Shown: positions 28,617-37,111 of the stretch, in pieces
How positions within the stretch are numbered: the stretch's first letter is position 1
Layout of the letters: each line of letters begins with the position of its first letter
Origin: Pseudorhizobium xiangyangii
GTDB taxonomy: Bacteria; Pseudomonadota; Alphaproteobacteria; Rhizobiales; Rhizobiaceae
DNA: 64,000 bases
Direction of reading: 5' to 3'
Assembly (NCBI RefSeq): GCF_020531965.1
Contig: NZ_JAJAWH010000002.1
Location: forward strand, 228,194-292,193
The notes under the pieces: model-generated
The model's database searches: none
Told to the model about the DNA's origin: nothing
The model's input: only the letters and a program-made list of their open reading frames with translations
Made by a program: the position numbers and the translations under genes

Positions 28617-29879
28617 TCAGTCAGCCTTCGTCAACTTGACGATCGTCGAGTTGCCGCCACGCGATTCAGTCACGGCGTAGACGGCGCCATCGGGCCCCAC
28701 CTTGACGTCACGGATGCGCGCGTCGAGCGGTACGCGTTCTTCGTACTTCACCTTGTCACCATCCATGTGAATGACCACGACGCCCTGTGCGACGAGGCCG
28801 CCGACAAGGAAAGCGCCCTTCCATTCGGGGATCGCATCGCCATCATAATAGGCCATGCCCGAAGGGGCGATCACGGGGTCCCAATAATAGACCGGCTGCT
28901 CGGTCTCGGCCTGTTGCGTAATCCCTTGGCCGACAGCATCTCCGCTGTATTCGACGCCGTAGGTCACCTCGGGCCAGCCATAGTTCTTGCCGGGTTCCGG
29001 GCGGTTCAGTTCGTCGCCGCCGCGCGGGCCGTGCTCGACGGTCCACAGCCGGCCCTCGCCATCCAGTGTCGCCGACTGCAGGTTACGGTGGCCAAGGCTC
29101 CAGATTTCCGGCAGCGCATTGTCCTGTCCGACGAATGGATTGTCCTCCAGTGCCTTGCCGGTCGCGTCGATGCGGAAGATCTTGCCGAGCCCGCTTTTGA
29201 GATCCTGCGCCTGAACGCGCGGCTCCGGATCTGACCGTTCGCCAACGGTAACGTAAAGCTCGTTGTTGGGCCCGAACACCAGACGGGACCCGAAGTGCTT
29301 GTTGCCGTCGTAGCTCGGCATCTGCCGGAAAATGACCTGGACGTTTTCCAGTGTGCCGCCGCCCTTGTCGTCGGCGGTCAGCTTGGCCGATGCGACGGAG
29401 GTGCCGTTGCCGTCATCACGCTCCTCGGAGAAGGAGAAGAAGATCATGCTGGAGGTCTCGAAATCCGGCGCAAGCGCGACATCGAGAAGGCCGCCCTGAC
29501 CGCCGGAAAGCACTTCCGGCACGCCCTCGATCGCGGGACCAGCCTCTCCGTTGGCGGAGACGATGTGCATGGCACCTTCCTTGGCGGTCACCAGCATCCG
29601 GCCATCGGGCAGAAATTCCATTGCCCAGAGATGCGGCAGGCCTTCCGCTACGACCTCTGTCTTGATCTCCGGCATTGCGGCCGGCTGTGGCGCACGCGTC
29701 TGACCCGCAAATGCAGGCTGCTGGTCGGGTGCATTCGCTGGCTGTGTCTCGACCGGTTCGCCTGCCTGCGTGCTTTCCCCGCCAGTCGCAGGCTGAGCCC
29801 CCTCCTGGGCCTGTAGCGGCACCGCGAGCAACGTGGCGGACAGGATGGTTCCGGATAAGAGAAGTAGCAGACGGTTCAT
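28617..29879 (-). CDS. PQQ-type aldose sugar dehydrogenase, exported
   Basis: A 420-residue soluble sugar dehydrogenase-like beta-propeller (glucose/sorbosone dehydrogenase family, like E. coli YliI). A signal peptide ends near residue 24 (VPLQAQ). A low-complexity Gln/Pro/Ala region (about 25-70) precedes the propeller. Family motifs seen: GLPHLWAMEFLPDGRML, GGLLDVALAPDF, GHRNLQSATLD and EHGPRGGDELN (about 250-265, near the PQQ/Ca site). It would oxidise aldoses in the periplasm if PQQ is available; no pqq genes are in the window. Confidence 0.9.
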   Translation of the reverse strand: MNRLLLLLSGTILSATLLAVPLQAQEGAQPATGGESTQAGEPVETQPANAPDQQPAFAGQTRAPQPAAMPEIKTEVVAEGLPHLWAMEFLPDGRMLVTAKEGAMHIVSANGEAGPAIEGVPEVLSGGQGGLLDVALAPDFETSSMIFFSFSEERDDGNGTSVASAKLTADDKGGGTLENVQVIFRQMPSYDGNKHFGSRLVFGPNNELYVTVGERSDPEPRVQAQDLKSGLGKIFRIDATGKALEDNPFVGQDNALPEIWSLGHRNLQSATLDGEGRLWTVEHGPRGGDELNRPEPGKNYGWPEVTYGVEYSGDAVGQGITQQAETEQPVYYWDPVIAPSGMAYYDGDAIPEWKGAFLVGGLVAQGVVVIHMDGDKVKYEERVPLDARIRDVKVGPDGAVYAVTESRGGNSTIVKLTKAD

Positions 29880-30034
29880 TTATTGATCTCCTTCGATGAG
29901 TGCCGGAGGCATTTCGATACGCCGGGCACAGGCGCGCTCGGCACCCTCATCGGCGATGAGGCTCATCTAGGGCGTCTGCCCGAAACAGTCGCACACGCTG
30001 ACATCAAGATAATTTTATCGGGCAGCGAGAGAGA

Positions 30035-30052
30035 CCCGCCGTGGACGGCGGG
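30035..30052 (-). terminator. Terminator-like hairpin after the DUF3597 gene
   Basis: A 7-bp stem CCCGCCG/CGGCGGG with a TGGA loop, followed on the minus strand by TCTCTCTC in place of a clean T-run. It lies 21 bp past the DUF3597 stop. Confidence 0.45.
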
Positions 30053-30073
30053 CCTCAGGTGGTGGTTTGCTTG

Positions 30074-30529
30074 TCAATCGGTGAGATCAGCCGGGATCTT
30101 GCCGCCATTCTCCGCCAGCTTCCTCATCAGCGCCTTGTGGAGCCACATGTTCATGGTTGCGGAGTCGTTGGTGTCGCCGGTGTAGTTCAACTCCTTTGCC
30201 AGTTCCTTGCGGGCGCCCAGGCTGGAGTCGAGGTCGAGCGATTTCATCAGGTCGACGATGGAGCGGCGCCAGTCGAGCTTCTGGCCGTTCTTCTTGACGG
30301 CGGCGTCGAGGATCGGCGCGACATCGACGGGAGTGGAGGAGCCGCCTGCAGGCGAACTCGTGGCGCTGGCTGCCGGCTTGGTGGCGGGCTGCGGGCTTGA
30401 TGTCGATGACGGTGCTGAGGATGCGGTCGGCGCGGATGCCTGTCCCGGTGCGGGGGCCTGTGCCTGGGGGGCAGGGGCCGCCTGGGCTTCACCCCAGATG
30501 GCGTTCTTGATCTTGTCGAAAATACCCAT
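30074..30529 (-). CDS. DUF3597 domain protein
   Basis: A 151-residue protein: the short conserved start MGIFDKIKNAIWG, a low-complexity Ala/Pro/Ser/Gln stretch (about 15-75), and a folded C-terminal domain (about 80-151) with LDWRRSIVDLMKSLDLDSS and the family block ARKELAKELNYTGD...SATMNMWLHK. DUF3597 proteins are small and of unknown function. The ATG at 30527-30529 has AGGGAGAG upstream. No operon partner. Confidence 0.88.
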   Translation of the reverse strand: MGIFDKIKNAIWGEAQAAPAPQAQAPAPGQASAPTASSAPSSTSSPQPATKPAASATSSPAGGSSTPVDVAPILDAAVKKNGQKLDWRRSIVDLMKSLDLDSSLGARKELAKELNYTGDTNDSATMNMWLHKALMRKLAENGGKIPADLTD

Positions 30530-30713
30530 GGTTGTTCTCTCCCTTTTGACCAAATGGATATATTGCGCACGACGGTATTGGCAACGGTTCTGTTCGCAGT
30601 ATCGTGGGCCACCGATTGAATTGCGGAGGTGGAGAGCAATCAAACGGCTTCAGTTTCGATTCGGCTTGCTGAGAGAATGAGTCCGGTTCATCCTTCAGTC
30701 TGTTGATTTTATG

Positions 30714-31835
30714 TCACAATCCGAGCAGTGTCAGCGTAACGAAAGTGGCAAACAGGACGAAATGCGTCATGCCCTCGATAGCGTTCGTCTGACCATCGTT
30801 GAGGTTGATCGCCGCAACGATCAGCGTGATCGCGACCATCACTGTCTGCACCGGCGTCATGGCCATCAGGAACGGCTGTCCGGTGTAGAGCGCGATGGCT
30901 TCCATCACCGGCACAGTCAGGATCACCGTGGAAAGCGAGGCGCCCAGCGCGATATTGACAACCGCCTGCATCCGGTTGCGCAGGGCTGCTCTTAGGGCTG
31001 TCAGGATTTCCGGGGCGGCCGAGATGGTCGCGACGACGACGGCCATCAGCATCGGGGGCGCACCGCTGCCCTCGAGCCCTGAGCTGAGGAGGATCGACAT
31101 GAACTCGGCCAGGATACCGATAATGATCACGCCGACGAGGATGACACCGATCGATATGGCGGCCGATTCCCGCTCGGGTTCCTGCTCGTGCTCGCCGCCC
31201 TGAGGAGACACGCCGGCGGGCGTGCTGGCGCGCGTCTTGGGGTAGCTGTAACTGAAGAAGTAGCTATGAGTACCGACCTGCATGCGCAGGAAGAGCGCGT
31301 AGAGGGCCACCATCGCGCCGATGGTGAAGGCCGAGTAGAGATGCCAGCGGTCGCGCGGTACGAATTCGGGCACGATCATGGAGATGCCCATGGCCGTCAG
31401 GATCATGACACTGTAGGTCCGGCTGGAATCGTCGTTATAGGCCTGTTCGCCGTGCCGCAAACCGCCGAGCAGCGCCGCAAGACCAAGGATCCCGTTGATG
31501 TCCAGCATGACGGCGGCATAGATCGTGTCGCGGACGAGCGTCGGAGAGGTCTCGCTGCGCATCATGATCGCGAGGATTAATACCTCGACCGCTACAGCCG
31601 AGAGGGTCAGGATCATCGTGCCGTAGGGATCCCCGACCTTGTGGGCGAGCACTTCGGCGCCATGCGCCACCCGCGTGGATGCGAAAATGATGACAGCGAT
31701 CAAGGCAACTGCTGCCAGCAATGCGATCGTCTTGCCCATTCCCAGCAAGGCGTGTTCCATGAAATAGAAGACCACCGCTACTGCGGCCGCAATGACAAGA
31801 AGTCTCTCCTGCTTCAAGATGGACGCCAGTGGCAC
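30714..31835 (-). CDS. chaA: Calcium/proton antiporter ChaA
   Basis: A 373-residue cation antiporter of the CaCA group. The two family repeats are visible: GDPYGTMILTLSAVAVEVLI (about 67-86) and the second with ATISAAPEILTALRAALRN (about 270-288), plus acidic residues in the membrane. About 11 helices with a hydrophilic middle loop (about 200-225). The start is a GTG at 31833-31835. ChaA exports Ca2+, and Na+ or K+ in E. coli, in exchange for protons. Confidence 0.9.
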   Translation of the reverse strand: MPLASILKQERLLVIAAAVAVVFYFMEHALLGMGKTIALLAAVALIAVIIFASTRVAHGAEVLAHKVGDPYGTMILTLSAVAVEVLILAIMMRSETSPTLVRDTIYAAVMLDINGILGLAALLGGLRHGEQAYNDDSSRTYSVMILTAMGISMIVPEFVPRDRWHLYSAFTIGAMVALYALFLRMQVGTHSYFFSYSYPKTRASTPAGVSPQGGEHEQEPERESAAISIGVILVGVIIIGILAEFMSILLSSGLEGSGAPPMLMAVVVATISAAPEILTALRAALRNRMQAVVNIALGASLSTVILTVPVMEAIALYTGQPFLMAMTPVQTVMVAITLIVAAINLNDGQTNAIEGMTHFVLFATFVTLTLLGL

Positions 31836-32044
31836 GGGCTGTTCCTCGATCTCACCGGATATCTATGGCGAGACCGGAGGGCATCAAGGCAGAGCATTTC
31901 GTCACGCACGTTTGCGGCCGCCACCGTTTGGTGTCATATTTCTTGAGCGACTTGGAACCTTGCGGCGCCAACTTTGCTTTTCCTTCGACTTTCGCGCCGT
32001 AGCTGGCTCCGGCGTGACAGGTGAAGAGAAAGACAGGAGGGAGT

Positions 32045-32320
32045 ATGACCAAGGTTGTCTATAAAGTCGTCCAGCATGATGGTGGCTGGGCCTATCGTCT
32101 TGGTGACGTCTATTCCGAAACCTTTCCGACCCATTCCGATGCCCTGCAGGCCGCGCGTATAGTGGCTGCCGAGCAACAGGTGGGCGGTGAGCCGGAAGAG
32201 ATCAGCTGGCAGGACGAAAAGGGCGTCTGGCATGCCGAATACAGCGACGGCGGCGATCGTCCGGAGGCTGAGGTGGTCGACGGAGACGACGAAGAGCAGT
32301 CCGAGAAACGTCAGGCCTGA
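32045..32320 (+). CDS. DUF2188-like small protein
   Basis: A 91-residue acidic protein. The first 70 residues show the DUF2188 pattern: a start with VVYKVVQHDGGWAYRLGD, then SDALQAARIVAAEQQ and a WHAEYSDG end; an acidic Glu/Asp tail follows. The ATG at 32045 is preceded by AGGAGGG. Function unknown; relatives are small and often stress-linked. A hairpin follows at 32359. Confidence 0.82.
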   Translation: MTKVVYKVVQHDGGWAYRLGDVYSETFPTHSDALQAARIVAAEQQVGGEPEEISWQDEKGVWHAEYSDGGDRPEAEVVDGDDEEQSEKRQA

Positions 32321-32358
32321 CTACTCCCTCACATACATTCGACGAGGCCGCTATAGAG

Positions 32359-32394
32359 CCGGGAACGCAGTGCCGGAGTGGGACTGCGTTCCGG
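32359..32394 (+). terminator. Hairpin terminator of the DUF2188-like gene
   Basis: CCGGGAACGCAGT pairs with ACTGCGTTCCGG (one bulged G) across an 11-base loop, followed by only three T. Confidence 0.5.
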
Positions 32395-32482
32395 TTTCGT
32401 GTGGCAGACCGGGCGCTCAGACGGCCGCCCAACACGCATGTCGGGATGCGCTCGATGGGCGCTCCATCCATCCGCCTGAATA

Positions 32483-32510
32483 AAGCCGGGACCATGACTG
32501 GTCCCGGCTT
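32483..32510 (-). terminator. Rho-independent terminator of the Old Yellow Enzyme gene
   Basis: A perfect 12-bp stem AAGCCGGGACCA/TGGTCCCGGCTT with a TGAC loop, 7 bp past the stop codon. The minus-strand tail is CTTTATTC. Confidence 0.72.
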
Positions 32511-32517
32511 GACGGCG

Positions 32518-33639
32518 TCAGGCTGCGGCGTCCAGGGACGGGTAGTCCGTATAGCCCTTTGCGCCACCACCATAGAAGGTGTTGCGGTCCGGATCGTTCA
32601 GTGAGACCTCTGTCTGCAGACGCTCGACGAGATCCGGATTGGCTATGAACAGACGCCCGAAGGAGACGAGGTCGGCACGACCGCTCTCGACAGCCTCTAT
32701 GGCGGCTTCACGATCGTAGCCGTTGTTCAGCATCCAGCCACCTGTTCCACCGGCATTCCGGTAAGCATTGCGGAACGCGTCATAGTCGAACGAGGTGCCC
32801 TCATACTGGAAGCTTCGGTCGCCACCGGTCGCGCCTTCGATGACATGGATGAACGACAGCGCGCGCGTCGCCAATTGTTCAGCCACATAGTTGAAGAGAG
32901 GTTGTGGATCGGTATCGGAAATTCCGTTTGCCGGCGTCGTCGGAGAAAGCCTGATCCCGGTGCGGCCGCTGCCGATTTCCGTCGCCACGGCATCGACCAC
33001 CTGCAGCAGGAAGCGTGTGCGGTTTTCGATGGACCCGCCATACTCGTCGGTCCGCTGGTTGGCACCGGTCTTCAGAAACTGGTCGATCAGGTAACCATTC
33101 GCACCATGTATTTCGACGCCATCGAAACCGGCATCGATGGCGGAGCGGGCAGCCCTGCGGAAATCCTCGACGATGCCCGCGATTTCCGAAACCTCGAGGG
33201 CGCGGGGTTCTGACGTATCAGCAAACGTGCCTTTGCCATCAGCATCCATGATGTATGTCTTGGCGCCGGCAGAAATTGCCGACGGCGCGACGGGAGCGGC
33301 ACCGTTCGGCTGCAGCGAAACGTGGCTCACCCGCCCCACATGCCAGAGCTGGGTGACGATCCTGCCGCCCTTGGCATGAACCGCAGCGGTCACCCTCTTC
33401 CATCCTTCGGTCGCCTGCGGCAGGTAAAGGCCGGGTACGTCGGCATAGCCCTGTCCCTGCTGTGTTACCGGCGTGCCCTCGGTGATGATCAGGCCGGCGC
33501 TGGCGCGCTGCTCGTAATAGGTGGTGTTCAGATCGTTGGGTACGGCCTTCGGGGAGCGGTTGCGGGTCAATGGCGCCATCGCGACGCGGTTCGCAAGTTC
33601 GAGGTCACCGATTTTGATGGGGGCAAACAGATTTGTCAT
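32518..33639 (-). CDS. Old Yellow Enzyme-type alkene reductase (NemA-like)
   Basis: A 373-residue FMN-dependent NADPH reductase of the OYE family, which reduces activated alkenes, N-ethylmaleimide and nitrate esters. A beta/alpha barrel is visible: RVAMAPLTRNRS (about 19-30), LWHVGRVSH, the catalytic His-x2-Asn in VEIHGANGYLIDQFLK (about 177-192), NQRTDEYGGSIENR and the C-terminal phosphate site SFGRLFIANPDLV. The ATG at 33637-33639 has AGAAGGA upstream. It is 38 bp from an ArsR-type gene on the same strand that probably controls it. Confidence 0.93.
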   Translation of the reverse strand: MTNLFAPIKIGDLELANRVAMAPLTRNRSPKAVPNDLNTTYYEQRASAGLIITEGTPVTQQGQGYADVPGLYLPQATEGWKRVTAAVHAKGGRIVTQLWHVGRVSHVSLQPNGAAPVAPSAISAGAKTYIMDADGKGTFADTSEPRALEVSEIAGIVEDFRRAARSAIDAGFDGVEIHGANGYLIDQFLKTGANQRTDEYGGSIENRTRFLLQVVDAVATEIGSGRTGIRLSPTTPANGISDTDPQPLFNYVAEQLATRALSFIHVIEGATGGDRSFQYEGTSFDYDAFRNAYRNAGGTGGWMLNNGYDREAAIEAVESGRADLVSFGRLFIANPDLVERLQTEVSLNDPDRNTFYGGGAKGYTDYPSLDAAA

Positions 33640-33677
33640 ATCGTGTCCTTCTGGCTGGGATATGCAGGGCGAGGTCG

Positions 33678-33995
33678 TCAGAGCGTCTTGTCGAGTTCCT
33701 CGAGAAAGGCGCGAATTGTCTTTTCGCAGCGTCGGTAGAAGGCCCATTGGCCGACACGGTTGATCTCGACGAGACCGGCCTTTTCGAGCGTGGCGAGGTG
33801 GGCGGAGACGGTGGACTGGGAAAGGCCGCAGCGCTTTTCGAACTGGTTGGCGCAGATGCCCATATCAAGCGGGTGAGCCTGAGATGAGAAGTGGCGTTCC
33901 GGTTCGCGCATCCACTCCAGGAAGTCCAACCGGGTAGGGTGGGCCAGAGCCTTGAAGATTTCGCACTTGCGGTTTTCTGCAGTTGTATCGTTCAT
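33678..33995 (-). CDS. ArsR-family helix-turn-helix regulator
   Basis: A 105-residue winged-helix protein with the ArsR core: ALAHPTRLDFLEWM (about 17-30) and the recognition helix LSQSTVSAHLATLEKAGLV (about 59-77). It lacks the ELCVCDL arsenic site but has three cysteines (in RKCEIF, GICANQ and KRCGLS), the last two about 8 residues apart near the recognition helix, which could sense thiol-reactive compounds. The ATG at 33993-33995 was chosen. It directly precedes the OYE reductase, which suggests control of that gene. The AbcR RNAs lie upstream. Confidence 0.88.
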   Translation of the reverse strand: MNDTTAENRKCEIFKALAHPTRLDFLEWMREPERHFSSQAHPLDMGICANQFEKRCGLSQSTVSAHLATLEKAGLVEINRVGQWAFYRRCEKTIRAFLEELDKTL

Positions 33996-34038
33996 GTCCG
34001 ATATATAGATCGGGAAGGAGCGATTTAAAGGTGCGGGC

Positions 34039-34155
34039 AAAAAAACAGGGCAGGGGATCTCTCCCAAGCCCTTAGGTGTGAAGGTTGATACCTCCAGAGG
34101 GGAACGGCTGACATGCAGTGACAAGAGTCGCCGAAGTGGTCAGCCGATCGCAATA
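34039..34155 (-). ncRNA. abcR: AbcR-type trans-acting small RNA, downstream copy
   Basis: On the minus strand this region holds two UUCCC-type motifs (TTCCCATATT near 34155 and CGTTCCCCTCTGGAGG around 34093-34108), then AACCTTCACAC, then a strong terminator: AGGGC/GCCCT enclosing GGGA/TCCC, followed by seven T (34039-34045). The pyrimidine-rich motif is complementary to ribosome-binding sites. Length (about 117 nt), tandem copy and position between an ArsR-type gene and lsrB match the AbcR1/AbcR2 (alpha-r15) locus of rhizobia, Hfq-bound RNAs that repress ABC-transporter mRNAs. The 5' end is estimated. I cannot say which copy is AbcR1. Confidence 0.82.
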
Positions 34156-34204
34156 TGGGAACAGCGCACCGGCGCGGCAAGGGCAAGTTTTCGCACTCTC
34201 GGGC

Positions 34205-34322
34205 AAAAAAAGAGGGCCACCGGATTGCTCCAGGGCCCTTGTAAGTGTGAAGGTTAAAAAACCTCCAGAGGGGAACAGCTGGTGCGGTGGAACTGGGAGG
34301 AAAGCCACCGTGTGCATCAGCT
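34205..34322 (-). ncRNA. abcR: AbcR-type trans-acting small RNA, upstream copy
   Basis: This second copy shares the core with its neighbour: GCTGTTCCCCTCTGGAGG, AACCTTCACAC and a terminator stem AGGGCC/GGCCCT followed by TTTTTTT (34205-34211). A plausible promoter reads TTGTTA, 17 bases, CATATC (minus strand, about 34350 to 34325), which places the 5' end near 34320 and gives about 117 nt. The two copies are about 50 bp apart in the same direction, each with its own terminator, so they are separate genes that could answer to different signals. Confidence 0.82.
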
Positions 34323-34432
34323 ATGTGCGATATGGTGGTTTTTTGTGCAGCTAACAATGCATAAATGTGCAGGCCAGCCATGCAGTTCGCGCACGCCTGC
34401 CTATTTGCAGGGCTTTTGAGGCGTGAAATGCG

Positions 34433-35335
34433 TCAGAAGTTCCAGTTTCGGGCTTTGGAGACGATAAAGTCGCGGAAGACCTTCAGCTTGGCCGCGTTCT
34501 TCATTTCATCCGGATAGCAGAAATAGGTATCGAAGGAGGGAATATCGGCTGCGAGCGGCAGCTGGATCAGCCCTGGGTCGCGCCCGACGATATAGTCAGG
34601 CAGACAGGCGATTCCGATTCCCAGCAGGCAGGCGCGTTTGATGGATGTCTGGCTGTTGATCTGCAGATGGGGTGTGCGCCCGTTGTCCGAGGAACGGCCG
34701 GCATATTCGAGCCAGTTGACGTCGAGAAGATAGTTCGGCGCCGGCTCGCCGAAGGATATGATGCGATGCGCGTCGAGATCTTCGACCGAATGCGGCTCAC
34801 CGTAGCGATTGATGTAGGACGGTGCCGCGTAGACATGCATGTGCACGGTAAACAGCTTACGCTGGATGAGGTCGGACTGCTGCGGCTGCCGCAGGCGGAT
34901 GGCGCAGTCCGCGTGGCGCATGTTGACGTCCAGTTCCTCGTTGTCGAGGAGCAGCTGGATGGACATTTCGGGGTAGAGCTGCAGGAATTCCTGCACCTTG
35001 TCAGTCAACCAGCCCTGACCAAGACCAACGGTCGTCGTGACGCGGAGCTTCCCAGAGGGCTTCTCTGTCGTCTCGGTCAGCTGCATCTTGACCATTTCGA
35101 GCTTGAGCAGCACGTCATGGGCCGTCCGGTACAGCAGTTCACCCTGTTCAGTGAGGATCAGGCCGCGTGCGTGCCGGTGGAAGAGCTTGACGCCGACGTC
35201 CTGCTCCAGAGCGCTCACCTGGCGGCTGATCGCCGACTGGGACAGATGCAGCTTATCGGCCGCGTGGGTGAATGACCCCGCTTCCGCCGCAGCGTGAAAA
35301 ATGCGCAACTTGTCCCAGTCGAGAGGTACCCCCAT
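34433..35335 (-). CDS. lsrB: LysR-family regulator LsrB
   Basis: A 300-residue LysR protein. The helix-turn-helix spans about 8-66 (AAEAGSFTHAADKLHLSQSA, SALEQDVGVKLFHRH) and the effector domain follows. It lies 9 bp downstream of trxB, the gene order known for lsrB of S. meliloti, where LsrB controls oxidative stress and lipopolysaccharide genes. Cysteines occur at 144, 236, 244 and near 272; C144 and C236 fit the redox cysteines C146 and C238 of S. meliloti LsrB (from memory), while the C172 position appears to be Ala. The start is the ATG at 35333-35335. Confidence 0.9.
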   Translation of the reverse strand: MGVPLDWDKLRIFHAAAEAGSFTHAADKLHLSQSAISRQVSALEQDVGVKLFHRHARGLILTEQGELLYRTAHDVLLKLEMVKMQLTETTEKPSGKLRVTTTVGLGQGWLTDKVQEFLQLYPEMSIQLLLDNEELDVNMRHADCAIRLRQPQQSDLIQRKLFTVHMHVYAAPSYINRYGEPHSVEDLDAHRIISFGEPAPNYLLDVNWLEYAGRSSDNGRTPHLQINSQTSIKRACLLGIGIACLPDYIVGRDPGLIQLPLAADIPSFDTYFCYPDEMKNAAKLKVFRDFIVSKARNWNF

Positions 35336-35344
35336 GCTATACGA

Positions 35345-36319
35345 TCACTCCGCGGCCTGGACGATCGGCTGAATGCCGGCGAGATAACGTTCCGCTTCAA
35401 GCGCTGCCATGCAGCCCATCCCGGCGGCGGTGACTGCCTGCCTGAAGGTGTCGTCGGTGACATCGCCGGCGGCAAAAACACCCGGCATGCTGGTCGCCGT
35501 CGAATCGGGCGCGGTCCAGAGATAGCCGCTGGGCTTCATCTTGAGCGTATCCTTGAAGAGTTCCACGGCAGGGGCGTGGCCGATTGCGACGAACACGCCG
35601 TCGATGGTCTGGTCGCTGACGATGCCGGTGCGCGTGTCGCGCAGGCGGACGCCGTTGACCGACGGCAGCATCGGCGGCTTAGCGGGCTCCCCGACGATCT
35701 CTGCAATCTCCGTGTTCCACAGCACCTTGACGTTCGGGCGCTTGAAGAGCCTTTCGGCCAGGATCTTCTCCGAACGGAAGCTGTCGCGGCGATGCACGAC
35801 GGTGACAGTCTTGGCGATGTTCGAAAGATAAAGAGCCTCTTCGACGGCCGAGTTGCCACCGCCAACGACGATGACGTCCTTGTTGCGATAGAAGAACCCG
35901 TCGCAGGTGGCGCATGCGGAAACGCCGAAGCCCTGGAAGCGCTGTTCGCTTTCGATGCCGAGCCACTTCGCCTTTGCGCCTGTCGCGATGACCAGCGTAT
36001 CTGCAGTCCAGACAGCACCCGAATCGGTGCGGATCGTGAACGGGCGGCGGGAAAGCTCGACTTCGGTCACGAGGTCATTGACGATTTCGGCGCCGACGTG
36101 GGTGGCCTGATTGAGCATCTGCTCCATCAGCCATGGCCCCTGGATCGGATCGGCAAAGCCGGGATAGTTCTCGACATCCGTCGTGATCATCAGCTGGCCG
36201 CCTTGCTCCATGCCGGCGATCAATACCGGGCGCAGCATTGCGCGGGCGGCATAGATGGCAGCAGTATAACCGGCGGGGCCGGAGCCGATGATGAGGACTT
36301 CGGTATGACGGGCGGACAT
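35345..36319 (-). CDS. trxB: Thioredoxin-disulfide reductase
   Basis: A 324-residue flavoprotein that reduces thioredoxin with NADPH. The FAD site is GSGPAGYTAAIYAARA (about 12-27), the redox pair is CATC (C136, C139), the NADPH site is GGGNSAVEEALYL (about 155-167) and the second FAD motif is GVFAAGDV (about 285). The ATG at 36317-36319 has AAAGGAAAGG upstream. The gene is followed by lsrB, so reductase and redox regulator are co-transcribed. Confidence 0.96.
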   Translation of the reverse strand: MSARHTEVLIIGSGPAGYTAAIYAARAMLRPVLIAGMEQGGQLMITTDVENYPGFADPIQGPWLMEQMLNQATHVGAEIVNDLVTEVELSRRPFTIRTDSGAVWTADTLVIATGAKAKWLGIESEQRFQGFGVSACATCDGFFYRNKDVIVVGGGNSAVEEALYLSNIAKTVTVVHRRDSFRSEKILAERLFKRPNVKVLWNTEIAEIVGEPAKPPMLPSVNGVRLRDTRTGIVSDQTIDGVFVAIGHAPAVELFKDTLKMKPSGYLWTAPDSTATSMPGVFAAGDVTDDTFRQAVTAAGMGCMAALEAERYLAGIQPIVQAAE

Positions 36320-36552
36320 GGGGGCCTTTCCTTTCAGCGACAGATCGTGCGCGGGCATGGGTGTCTCATATAGGAAGTGGGATCACGATCTACCGCCTGT
36401 GCAGTGACATTTAAGATTGATCTATGCGTTACATCAAGGGCAGCCTTGCGTTAACAACAGATCAGTTGCCGTGGGGACACTAATATGTGGCGGGCTTCCT
36501 TGCGTTCGATGTGCTTTCGGCTAAAAGCTTCTGGAAAATGAAGGGGAAGGCC

Positions 36553-37020
36553 GTGCTTCGCGCCGATCTGGACGCCATAGATCTCAAGATATTGCGCGAA
36601 TTGCAGCGCGACGGTCGGATGACCAACGTCGAACTTGCCGAGCGAGTGGGTATTTCGGCGCCACCCTGCCTCAGGCGTGTGCGCAAGCTCGAAGAAGCCG
36701 GAATCATCGAGGGCTACCACGCACTTCTCAACGGACCGAAGCTGGGCTTCGATCTGGTCGCCTTCTGCATGGTGGGCCTCAAGCGCCAATCGGATGCCGA
36801 CCTGAAATCGTTTGCGGCACACGTGGAAAAATGGCCGATCGTGCGCGAAGCCTGGATGGTTTCAGGCGATAGCGACTTCCTGTTACGCTGTACGGCGGAA
36901 AACCTGACGGTATTCCAGAATTTCGTCATCGAGGTACTGACGGCTGACGAGCACGTGGATACCGTGCGTACGATGTTGACCATTCGGCAAGTAAAGCAGC
37001 TGGGTCTGGTGGAGGTCTGA
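36553..37020 (+). CDS. Lrp/AsnC-family transcriptional regulator
   Basis: A 155-residue Lrp-type protein: an N-terminal HTH (LDAIDLKILRELQRDGRMTN, VGISAPPCLRRVRKLEEAG) and a C-terminal RAM domain (about 70-150). I chose the GTG at 36553 because AAGGGG (36541-36546) lies six bases upstream and this matches the family start. An ATG at 36538 (five more residues) is the main alternative; a GTG at 36487 is less likely. In S. meliloti an lrp gene lies between trxB and the lps core genes, the same position as here. Confidence 0.9.
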   Translation: MLRADLDAIDLKILRELQRDGRMTNVELAERVGISAPPCLRRVRKLEEAGIIEGYHALLNGPKLGFDLVAFCMVGLKRQSDADLKSFAAHVEKWPIVREAWMVSGDSDFLLRCTAENLTVFQNFVIEVLTADEHVDTVRTMLTIRQVKQLGLVEV

Positions 37021-37111
37021 CTGTTCCCGCCCAGATCGTCGACGAGACGATGAATTCCTGCGGCCGTGGGCCAAGCTCGCCTCGCCGAGAGGGTCTGCTC
37101 AGTTTAGCGCG

